From an uncultured Christensenellaceae bacterium (GTDB taxonomy: Bacteria; Bacillota; Clostridia; Christensenellales; Christensenellaceae), in the NCBI GenBank assembly GCA_934555865.1, contig CAKTFI010000071.1:1-5158 (forward strand): a stretch of DNA of 5,158 nt. The letters are read 5' to 3'. Both the position numbers and the translations under genes were made by a program. Below the pieces are notes generated by a model that saw nothing but the letters and a program-made list of their open reading frames with translations, did no database searches and was not told the DNA's origin. Shown here piece by piece: positions 1 to 4,789 of this stretch. Position 1 is the stretch's first letter. Each line of letters begins with the position of its first letter.

Positions 1-293
1 GGCAGAATCTGCTTCAAAAAGCAGATGATGAGCAGGTGTGCAATATGCGCCTTGGAATATTTCTTTTTGACCGGTGGCGGCACAGCGCCCATCTTGACAT
101 AGTTGTTGACCATCGCCGGAGTCAGCATCTTTTCACCCTCCTCCTCGAAGATGCTCAAATACTTGCGCATCAGCGCAATCACCTGATCCATATACAGGTC
201 GATCTCCGGAAGATCCTCCCACCGCGGAAGCGTATGTGCCGAAAACTTTTCGTACAGGCAATCCAATTCCCCCGCCATTGCGTTCTTGTCCAT
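1..293 (-). CDS. DUF1836 domain protein, putative DNA-binding regulator (N-terminal 97 codons, runs off left edge)
   Basis: Only the first 97 codons are in the window; the gene continues past the left edge. The start is the ATG at 293-291, with AAAGGA at 308-303 about 9 nt upstream. An ATG at 303 is in another frame and lies inside that ribosome binding site. The visible protein matches the DUF1836 pattern: an acidic stretch WEDLPEIDLYMDQV (residues 25-38), a helix ending in an acidic EEEGEK (50-55), then MLTPAMVNNYVKMGAVPPP (56-74) and KKKYSKAHIAHLLIICFLKQ (76-95). The last two blocks read like a MerR-type helix-turn-helix followed by the helix where a MerR wing would begin. DUF1836 members are usually near 180-200 residues, so about half is missing here. 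The family is poorly characterised; a transcription-regulator role is inferred from the helix-turn-helix-like region. It is divergent from the SGNH hydrolase gene and shares its control region. The family call is fairly sure, the function is not. Confidence 0.85.
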   Translation of the reverse strand, partial: MDKNAMAGELDCLYEKFSAHTLPRWEDLPEIDLYMDQVIALMRKYLSIFEEEGEKMLTPAMVNNYVKMGAVPPPVKKKYSKAHIAHLLIICFLKQIL

Positions 294-327
294 ATATCCC
301 CATCCTTTGGCGTTCTCCGTTTTGTTC

Positions 328-357
328 AGTATAGCACATGCCGCATGGGAAATTCAA
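328..357 (-). promoter_or_regulatory. Predicted sigma-A promoter for the DUF1836 gene
   Basis: Read on the minus strand, TTGAAT (357-352) and TATACT (333-328) are separated by 18 bp. The -10 element is preceded by TG plus one base, giving an extended -10 (TGCTATACT). The predicted transcript start is near 321, leaving a leader of about 28 nt before the ATG at 293. The spacer contains a CATGC-c-GCATG inverted repeat. Confidence 0.65.
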
Positions 358-389
358 GGAATTTGGCACATTCTGTGAACAATGCGCAT
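337..389. promoter_or_regulatory. Candidate operator region between divergent promoters
   Basis: Two related short palindromes lie here: CATGC-c-GCATG at 337-347, inside the spacer of the leftward promoter, and ATGCGCAT at 382-389, just upstream of the rightward -35. Their centres are about 43-44 bp apart, close to four helical turns. A 7-bp inverted repeat, TTGTTCA at 322-328 and TGAACAA at 376-382, overlaps the same region. The repeats are seen directly. A role as binding sites for a regulator, possibly the DUF1836 protein itself, is inference; short palindromes also occur by chance. Confidence 0.3.
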
Positions 390-395
390 GGCCCC

Positions 396-422
396 TTGAC
401 AAAATATCATACATCCTATAAT
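396..422 (+). promoter_or_regulatory. Predicted sigma-A promoter for the SGNH hydrolase gene
   Basis: A perfect TTGACA (396-401) and a perfect TATAAT (417-422) occur on the plus strand, but only 15 bp apart, shorter than the usual 16-18 bp. The predicted transcript start is near 429 and the leader would be about 58 nt. The short spacer suggests either intrinsically reduced activity or dependence on an activator that remodels the promoter. A second TATAAT at 439-444 has no matching -35. Confidence 0.6.
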
Positions 423-433
423 CTAGTATTGAA

Positions 434-445
434 AATTATATAATT
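434..445. repeat. 12-bp AT-only palindrome near the SGNH hydrolase transcript start
   Basis: AATTATATAATT is a perfect 12-bp palindrome lying just downstream of the predicted transcript start (about 429). It could be an operator half-site pair or simply a by-product of the AT-rich gap. Position is its only support. Confidence 0.25.
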
Positions 446-474
446 ACTTTTTTGATTTCGACTTTTGTTCGAGC

Positions 475-480
475 GAGGTG
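475..480 (+). promoter_or_regulatory. Ribosome binding site that decides the SGNH hydrolase start
   Basis: GAGGTG (475-480) places its GAGG core 8 nt upstream of the ATG at 487. The in-frame GTG at 478 overlaps this site and has no ribosome binding site of its own, so the ATG is preferred. Confidence 0.7.
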
Positions 481-486
481 TCCGTT

Positions 487-1200
487 ATGCATCGTATCAT
501 CCAAAAAATTGCACTTTATGGCGATTCCCTGTTCCGCGGCGTCGTGCTCAGCAGCGACAGCCAGCGCTACCGTATTTCTCACGGCATCGACATCGAGAGC
601 ATCGCCCGGCAATACGCGCTGGAGGTCTCTAACAATTCCAAATTCGGCTATACCATCGACCGCGGATTCTCCGTGCTGCGCCGCAACCTGGAACAGGGCG
701 CGCATTACGACGCAGTGCTGCTGGAATACGGCGGCAACGACTGTAACTTCGACTGGGCAAAGGTCGCCGCCGCGCCGGACGGCGAGCACAGCCCCTGCAC
801 TCCAAGGCCGCTGTTTCACAAAATTTATGTCGAGATCATCGCCTACCTCCGCGACCGCGGGATCACGCCCGTCCTTTCTACCCTGCCGCCGCTGTGCCCG
901 GAACGCTTTCTCAACTGGGTCTGCCGGGACGGCGTGAGCAGCGAGCATGTCCTGCACTGGCTGGGCGATGTTGGCGCAATCTACCGCTATCAGGAGATGT
1001 ATTCCCGCGAGGTGGAGCGCATCGCGCAGGAGACGGGCGCGCCCATCATCGACATCCGCGGCGCGTTTTTGGAGCAGCGCCGCCTGGGCGACTTCATGTG
1101 CGAGGACGGCATGCATCCCAACGAACATGGGCAGCACCTGATCCACACGGTCATCTCCGACTTTGCAGAGCAGAAAAAGGATCTCTTCCTCCCTGCCTGA
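487..1200 (+). CDS. SGNH/GDSL-type hydrolase (esterase-like), cytoplasmic
   Basis: This is a 237-residue protein with the SGNH hydrolase blocks in order. Block I is YGDSLFRG (11-18), with the nucleophile Ser14. The block II glycine is probably Gly54 in SKFGY. Block III is YGGNDCNFDW (81-90), with Asn84 as the oxyanion-hole residue. Block V is DGMHPN (207-212), giving the Asp207/His210 pair of the triad. All catalytic positions are present, so it should be active as an esterase, deacetylase or related hydrolase; the family does not reveal the substrate. Block I begins only about ten residues from the N-terminus and there is no signal peptide or membrane segment, so it should act in the cytoplasm, probably on a small ester or acylated metabolite rather than on extracellular polymer. 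The gene stands alone: its own promoter lies upstream, the DUF1836 gene is divergent, and a hairpin terminator starts 30 bp after the TGA. Length is normal for the compact single-domain members. Confidence 0.93.
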   Translation: MHRIIQKIALYGDSLFRGVVLSSDSQRYRISHGIDIESIARQYALEVSNNSKFGYTIDRGFSVLRRNLEQGAHYDAVLLEYGGNDCNFDWAKVAAAPDGEHSPCTPRPLFHKIYVEIIAYLRDRGITPVLSTLPPLCPERFLNWVCRDGVSSEHVLHWLGDVGAIYRYQEMYSREVERIAQETGAPIIDIRGAFLEQRRLGDFMCEDGMHPNEHGQHLIHTVISDFAEQKKDLFLPA

Positions 1201-1229
1201 GTGCAAGACAGTTTGTGTATCTCCCCACC

Positions 1230-1266
1230 AAAAAGAGGCGTCCCCACGCAGGGAACGCCTCTTTTT
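1230..1266. terminator. Bidirectional intrinsic terminator between convergent genes
   Basis: A perfect 12-bp stem, AAAAAGAGGCGT (1230-1241) with ACGCCTCTTTTT (1255-1266), continues after one mismatch with three more C-G pairs around an ACGCA loop (1246-1250). Five T residues end the stem on each strand, so it can stop transcription from the SGNH hydrolase (plus) and the MATE gene (minus). The last base of the stem, 1266, is also the last base of the MATE stop codon. Confidence 0.9.
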
Positions 1267-2672
1267 CATATCCGGATCTCTGCCCAGCGCATGCTGCGGA
1301 ATCGCCGCGTCGCCATGACCGCGCGCGTCAGCTGGTCCAAAAACAGGGCGATCCACGCGCCATAGATGCCCAGCCCCAGCGGGAAGCACAGCACATAGGT
1401 GAGGATTGGGCGCAGGATGGCGATGTCCCACAGCGAATAGGCCGCGACATACTTGGTGTCGCCCGCGCCGCGCAGCGCCCCGGCATAGATCATGCTCTGC
1501 GTCTGGATAAAGCACACCACCGCCACCACAATGAGCAGATTCGCACCGACTGAGATGACCTCTGCCTCCTTGGCATAGGTGCGCATCCAGGCATACCGCC
1601 CAAAGAAATACAGACTGAACGCGATGCTGTCCAGTACCAGCCCCATGCGTCGCCCCGCCCGGGCATAGACGACCGCCAGATCCTTGCGCCCCGCGCCCAA
1701 CTGCTGCCCTGTGATCGCCGTGCTCGCCCGGCTCATGCCGTCGCAGAAGCAGTAATAGATGTCGCACAGGTTCATGCAGATGCAGTGCGTCGCATAGTCC
1801 GTCGTTCCGAATTCCGCCACCATGCGCGAATAGAGGAACATCCCCGTCCTCTCGCAGATCTGTTCCAAAAAGGCGCTCCCGCCCGTCTGCAGGATCTGCC
1901 GGAGCATATGCCCCTGCATGCGCCATCCGCACCGCCGGAAGAGCCGCAGCGGGCAGTCCCGCTCAAACAACGCGAGCAGGGAAACGAGAAAGCTCACCCC
2001 TGCGCCGAGCAGCGTCGCCAGCCCCGCACCCCACAGCCCCAGCGCCGGAAAGCCGCACTTCCCATAGATCAGCAGGTAGTTGAGCGCCATGTTGACGAGG
2101 TTGCCCGCCAGATTGGCGCGCATCATGGCCTTGGTGTTGCCGATGCCGGTGAGCGCGCCGTTGATCGTCGTCGCCAGGTTTGTAAAGCCGACGCTTATGA
2201 TCGTGAAGAGGCCATAGACCTCCGCCATCTGCATGTATTCCGACTTTGCGCCCGCCAGCCGCAGGATCTCGGGCAGCTTCCAGACCGAAGCGGCGCAGGC
2301 CAGCACGGAAAAAAGCGCCACGATACAGAGGCTCTGCTTGAGGCACGCCTCGGCTTCGCCGAGATTCCCCTCCCCCTTGCGCCGGGCGACGATCGCCGTC
2401 ACCGCCACCGCCAGCGCCCGGCAAAAGCAGAGCAGGATCATCTTGGGCTGCGTGATGATGCCGACCGCCGCGACCGCGTCCGTCCCCAGATCTCCCACCA
2501 TGACCAGGTTGATCGCCGCGACGAGCATGGCAAACATCCCCTCCATGGCCACCGGCCACGCGAGCCGCGCAAACCCGCGGTATATCTCCCCGGTCGGCGG
2601 CAGGTCCCCCAGCAATTCCTCCCCCCGGGCAAGCGCCTGCCCACAAAAAAAGCGTTTTCCTAGCCGAATCAC
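1266..2672 (-). CDS. MATE-family multidrug efflux transporter
   Basis: This is a 468-residue polytopic membrane protein, the usual length for MATE (multi-antimicrobial extrusion) transporters, which export cationic drugs or metabolites by H+ or Na+ antiport. The N-lobe shows FARLAWPVAMEGMF (34-47), INLVMVGDLGTDAVAAVG (54-71) and the conserved run from GALTGIGNTK to NMALNYLLIYG. The C-lobe repeats the pattern with GAGRKDL, then GALRGAGDTK, then GLGIYGAWIALFLDQ. Twelve transmembrane helices are expected from the hydrophobic blocks. Asn55 sits where many members have Asp in the V-D-x-x-x-V-G motif. I chose the GTG at 2672 because GGAGG (2687-2683) lies 10 nt upstream; an in-frame ATG at 2681 is only 1 nt from that site. 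If ATG is used, the protein is 471 residues. The gene has its own promoter and no regulator gene beside it. Substrate unknown. Confidence 0.93.
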   Translation of the reverse strand: MIRLGKRFFCGQALARGEELLGDLPPTGEIYRGFARLAWPVAMEGMFAMLVAAINLVMVGDLGTDAVAAVGIITQPKMILLCFCRALAVAVTAIVARRKGEGNLGEAEACLKQSLCIVALFSVLACAASVWKLPEILRLAGAKSEYMQMAEVYGLFTIISVGFTNLATTINGALTGIGNTKAMMRANLAGNLVNMALNYLLIYGKCGFPALGLWGAGLATLLGAGVSFLVSLLALFERDCPLRLFRRCGWRMQGHMLRQILQTGGSAFLEQICERTGMFLYSRMVAEFGTTDYATHCICMNLCDIYYCFCDGMSRASTAITGQQLGAGRKDLAVVYARAGRRMGLVLDSIAFSLYFFGRYAWMRTYAKEAEVISVGANLLIVVAVVCFIQTQSMIYAGALRGAGDTKYVAAYSLWDIAILRPILTYVLCFPLGLGIYGAWIALFLDQLTRAVMATRRFRSMRWAEIRI

Positions 2673-2682
2673 GCAGATCATT

Positions 2683-2687
2683 CCTCC
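2683..2687 (-). promoter_or_regulatory. Ribosome binding site that decides the MATE start
   Basis: GGAGG on the minus strand is 10 nt from GTG 2672 and 1 nt from ATG 2681. The spacing excludes efficient use of the ATG with this site and favours the GTG. Confidence 0.65.
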
Positions 2688-2690
2688 AAA

Positions 2691-2708
2691 AGTTAGTTTA
2701 TGCTAACT
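2691..2708. promoter_or_regulatory. Inverted repeat at the MATE transcription start, candidate operator
   Basis: AGTTAG (2691-2696) and CTAACT (2703-2708) are perfect 6-bp arms around a 6-bp spacer. The repeat abuts the -10 element (2709-2714) and covers the predicted transcript start near 2702, where a bound repressor would block transcription. Repeats built on TTAG/CTAA are common for MarR-type repressors, which often control MATE genes in Firmicutes, but no such gene is in the window. It could instead form a weak leader hairpin just before the ribosome binding site. Confidence 0.5.
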
Positions 2709-2738
2709 ATTATAACGTGCTGTCACTACGCTTGTCAA
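2709..2738 (-). promoter_or_regulatory. Consensus sigma-A promoter for the MATE gene
   Basis: On the minus strand, perfect TTGACA (2738-2733) and perfect TATAAT (2714-2709) are separated by 18 bp. The promoter fits in the gap between the HD gene stop (2754) and the MATE start, so the transporter can be expressed independently of the upstream operon. Such a strong core next to an inverted repeat fits repression-type control. Confidence 0.85.
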
Positions 2739-2753
2739 TTCCCTTTGGCGCAC

Positions 2754-3410
2754 TCAAATGAGTGGCTGCTCGTTAATGATCAGCTTGAACTGCAGACCCA
2801 GCTTTTCCGCCGCCTTGCGGCACAGGATCATCCGCTCCAAGAAGATTTCAAAATAGTCCATAACGGAGCTGTAGCGCGTGTCAATGACCAGCTTCAGCTT
2901 GACGAGCGTCTTTGCCTCGTTGATGCGCAACTGAGATTCCTTCACCGAATAGTTCACACGGTCGTGAATATCGAAGGAGGCGATGTCCGCGTTGCGGACG
3001 CGGCTGCGGCGCACATCCGACTTGTCCGCCAAAATGAGCGCCGCCGACACGGCGTCCACCGGCACGCCCGTCCCCTCGTCGTGATTGCCGATCGCCGTGA
3101 CGATCGTCGCGATCTCGCCCGGTTCCATCCCCAGCTTGTCTAGGATGCGGAAGGCCATCACCGCGCCGCTCTGCGAATGCTCGATGCGGTTGACCAGATT
3201 GCCGATGTCGTGCAGATACCCGGCGATCTTGACCAGCTCGATCTGCTCCGTCGGAAAGCCGAGCGTTTCCAAAATATACCCCGCGGTTTCGGAAACCTTG
3301 GTCACATGGGCAAAGGAATGTTCGGTAAAGCCGAGCGCACGGAGCGATTCGTCCGCCTTTTGGATATAGGTGCGGATCGCGGGATCCTGCCGTAGCTCCT
3401 CGTAGGTCAT
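2754..3410 (-). CDS. HD-domain metal-dependent phosphohydrolase, substrate unknown
   Basis: This is a 218-residue soluble protein with the metal-binding residues of the HD superfamily: His35 in HVTKV (35-39), the His67-Asp68 doublet in YLHDIGN (65-71), His78 in EHSQSG (77-82), His110-Asp111 in GNHDEG (108-113), and Asp129 in ADKSDVRRSRVR (128-139). HD enzymes hydrolyse phosphoester or phosphoanhydride bonds, often in nucleotides or nucleic acid, using a mono- or dinuclear metal site. The extra histidines fit a dinuclear site. The arginine-rich stretch after Asp129 and the C-terminal alpha/beta tail (about 145-218) lack a family name I can assign, and the substrate is unknown. The ATG at 3410 has AGGAGG 4 nt upstream, overlapping the end of the preceding gene, whose stop is 9 nt away. 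This implies co-transcription and translational coupling with the rhodanese-TtcA gene. A role in nucleotide or tRNA metabolism is suggested by that pairing only. Confidence 0.9.
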   Translation of the reverse strand: MTYEELRQDPAIRTYIQKADESLRALGFTEHSFAHVTKVSETAGYILETLGFPTEQIELVKIAGYLHDIGNLVNRIEHSQSGAVMAFRILDKLGMEPGEIATIVTAIGNHDEGTGVPVDAVSAALILADKSDVRRSRVRNADIASFDIHDRVNYSVKESQLRINEAKTLVKLKLVIDTRYSSVMDYFEIFLERMILCRKAAEKLGLQFKLIINEQPLI

Positions 3411-3419
3411 AGCGCCTCC

Positions 3420-4595
3420 TCAGTTCTCCTCCGGCTGCTCCTGTGCCGGGCTTTGCTTTTTCGCATCGTATTCGTCCAAAAAGTGCACCTTCCTGCGGTC
3501 CTTTTTATAGGCGATGATCGTGTCCAGATTGACATTTTCCACGCTGCGGAAGATGTGGTTTTCCACCCCGGGGTTGGTCTTTTTCATCTGCCGGATCAGC
3601 GCCTTGACCTCCATACGCTTGGACTTCGTCTCCTCGTTGTTGCAGGTCGTGCAGGTGTCCGTGAATTTGCAGGCGCACTGGATAAAGTGCAGGTGGTTGT
3701 CGTCCCGCCAGGCCTGGATGTCCGCCTCGCGGATCAAATACATCGGGCGGATGAGCTCCATCCCGGGGAAATTCGTGCTGTGCAGCTTGGGCATCATCGT
3801 CTGGATCTGCGCCCCCCACAGCATGCCCATCAGGATCGTCTCGATCACATCGTCATAATGATGCCCGAGTGCGATCTTGTTGCAGCCCAGCTCCTGCGCA
3901 TAGTGGTAGAGGTGCCCCCGCCGCATCCTAGCGCACAGATAGCACGGCGATTTTTCGATGGTATATACCGATTCAAAAATATTGGATTCAAAGATGCGGA
4001 TGGGCACCTGCAAATTCCGGGCGTTCTCCTCGATCACGCGCCGGTTTTCCGGGCTATATCCCGGATCCATGACCAGAAATTCCACCTCGAACGCGAATTT
4101 GTTGTGCCGCTTCAGCTCCTGAAACAGCTTGGCCATGAGCATGGAATCCTTGCCGCCCGAAATGCAGACGGCGATCTTGTCGCCCTCCTGCACCAGTTCA
4201 TAGTCGCGGATCGCCTTGGTGAACCTGCTCCACAGCTTTTTGTGGAACTTCTTCTGGATGCTCCCCTCGACTCTTTTCGCGAGCTGTTCCGCCTCCTGCT
4301 TCTGCATCTGGTGGTGCAACCACCCGAAATAGCCGCCCTGTAGGCTATATACCTCGAAAAACCCCTGCGCGCGCAGCGCGTCGGTCATCTCCCGGCTGTA
4401 CTGCCCGCGCGTGCAGTACAGCACCCGCTTTTTCTCCTCTTCCTTGGGGAGAGTTTCCGCCAGCTCCTCCGGCCGGATCGCCTCCGCCCCCGGGAGCATG
4501 CCGTATTCCTGCATGGCCGCCTCCCGAATATCGATCAGGCGGTAGCTCCCTGCCGCCCAGTTCTCCAATGTCTCTATGGTGATCTCTGTTTCCAA
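3420..4595 (-). CDS. Rhodanese domain fused to TtcA-like PP-loop ATPase (probable tRNA thiolation or related sulfur transfer)
   Basis: The protein has 391 residues in two modules. Residues 1-95 form a rhodanese-like domain: RLIDIREA (19-26), MLPGAEAIRPEEL (33-45), and the sulfur-carrying loop YCTRGQYSRE (60-69) with Cys61, then YSLQGGYFGW (83-92). Residues about 105-370 resemble TtcA, which adenylates a tRNA cytidine and replaces oxygen with sulfur using a [4Fe-4S] cluster. Seen here are the PP-loop SGGKDS (146-151), CYLCARMRRG (218-227), GHHYDDVIET (244-253) and a second cysteine group with Cys307, Cys309, Cys315 and Cys318. E. coli TtcA uses two cysteines of the first pair and one of the second group for its cluster. 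The acidic, Gln/Glu-rich tail (380-391) looks disordered. The start is TTG at 4595, supported by AAAGAGG 5 nt upstream and by the fit to the rhodanese N-terminus. Rhodanese fused to PP-loop enzymes is known (ThiI, C-terminal). The exact substrate here is inferred, not shown. It is first gene of an operon with the HD protein. Confidence 0.9.
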   Translation of the reverse strand: METEITIETLENWAAGSYRLIDIREAAMQEYGMLPGAEAIRPEELAETLPKEEEKKRVLYCTRGQYSREMTDALRAQGFFEVYSLQGGYFGWLHHQMQKQEAEQLAKRVEGSIQKKFHKKLWSRFTKAIRDYELVQEGDKIAVCISGGKDSMLMAKLFQELKRHNKFAFEVEFLVMDPGYSPENRRVIEENARNLQVPIRIFESNIFESVYTIEKSPCYLCARMRRGHLYHYAQELGCNKIALGHHYDDVIETILMGMLWGAQIQTMMPKLHSTNFPGMELIRPMYLIREADIQAWRDDNHLHFIQCACKFTDTCTTCNNEETKSKRMEVKALIRQMKKTNPGVENHIFRSVENVNLDTIIAYKKDRRKVHFLDEYDAKKQSPAQEQPEEN

Positions 4596-4600
4596 ATTTG

Positions 4601-4607
4601 CCTCTTT
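4601..4607 (-). promoter_or_regulatory. Ribosome binding site supporting a TTG start for the rhodanese-TtcA gene
   Basis: AAAGAGG on the minus strand (4607-4601) is 5 nt from the TTG at 4595. No ATG or GTG lies at a suitable distance, so a TTG start, and hence modest translation initiation, is likely. Confidence 0.7.
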
Positions 4608-4645
4608 CGCCCCGGTCCCGCCGGAGGTCTTCTTCGGAAAATTTC

Positions 4646-4666
4646 GGCCCGCCCGACGGGCCCGTC
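4646..4666 (-). promoter_or_regulatory. GC-rich overlapping palindromes at the 5' end of the rhodanese-TtcA leader
   Basis: A perfect 12-bp palindrome GACGGGCCCGTC (4655-4666) covers the predicted transcript start near 4663. It overlaps an inverted repeat GGCCCG (4646-4651) / CGGGCC (4657-4662) with a 5-nt loop. The transcript could begin with a stable hairpin, which might protect the 5' end, or the DNA palindrome could be an operator. There is no T-run after it, so it is not a normal terminator. Confidence 0.4.
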
Positions 4667-4669
4667 TCT

Positions 4670-4698
4670 ATCTTACCAAAGCCGCCGCCGTTTTTCAA
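4670..4698 (-). promoter_or_regulatory. Predicted sigma-A promoter for the rhodanese-TtcA/HD operon
   Basis: On the minus strand, TTGAAA (4698-4693) and TAAGAT (4675-4670) are exactly 17 bp apart. TG plus one base precedes the -10, giving an extended -10 (TGGTAAGAT). The predicted leader is about 68 nt. The promoter begins about 40 bp after the terminator of the upstream ABC gene, so the operon is an independent unit. Confidence 0.7.
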
Positions 4699-4740
4699 AG
4701 CTTTTCGTGCAGCAGCCCCACCGTCCGCCGCGCCGCCCAT

Positions 4741-4778
4741 AAAAAACGGCGCCGGAGCCCCATGCCCCAACGCCGTTT
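4741..4778 (-). terminator. Intrinsic terminator of the ABC exporter gene
   Basis: On the minus strand, AAACGGCG (4778-4771) pairs with CGCCGTTT (4751-4744), with further G-C rich pairing inside (GGGGC with GCTCC). The stem runs into six T residues (4746-4741). It lies 11 bp after the TGA at 4790 and ends the transcription unit entering from the right. Confidence 0.85.
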
Positions 4779-4789
4779 GCCGCTTCCGC

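Noticed and set aside
133..414. 93-codon minus-strand frame overlapping the DUF1836 start
   Set aside because: It is out of frame with the convincing DUF1836 sequence and would start upstream of the predicted promoter.
36..443. 135-codon plus-strand frame across the left gene and intergenic gap
   Set aside because: It is antisense to the DUF1836 gene, runs through both promoters, and lacks a ribosome binding site.
294..486. Possible small RNA or tRNA in the divergent gap
   Set aside because: No cloverleaf or TΨC-like motif and no terminator are present; the gap is accounted for by two promoters and short palindromes.
436..1932. 498-codon open frame on the minus strand spanning the SGNH hydrolase and the end of the MATE gene
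   Set aside because: It runs antisense to a clear SGNH gene and in a shifted frame through a clear MATE gene, crosses the terminator, and shows low-complexity Gly/Arg/Ala-rich composition with no domain pattern. It is a GC-rich shadow frame.
1785..2663. 292-codon plus-strand open frame opposite the MATE gene
   Set aside because: It is rich in Arg, Gln, Pro and His, has no recognisable motif or proper ribosome binding site, and lies wholly opposite a well-supported gene.
3453..4343. 296-codon plus-strand open frame opposite the rhodanese-TtcA gene
   Set aside because: Its composition mirrors the complementary codons of the real gene, and no family pattern is visible.
4596..4669. Possible riboswitch in the rhodanese-TtcA leader
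   Set aside because: The leader is only about 68 nt and shows simple GC-rich hairpins, with no recognisable SAM, T-box or other conserved aptamer core.
4345..4770. 141-codon minus-strand frame across the ABC terminator and the rhodanese-TtcA promoter
   Set aside because: It crosses a terminator and a promoter, is Gly-rich without motifs, and overlaps the real start region in another frame.
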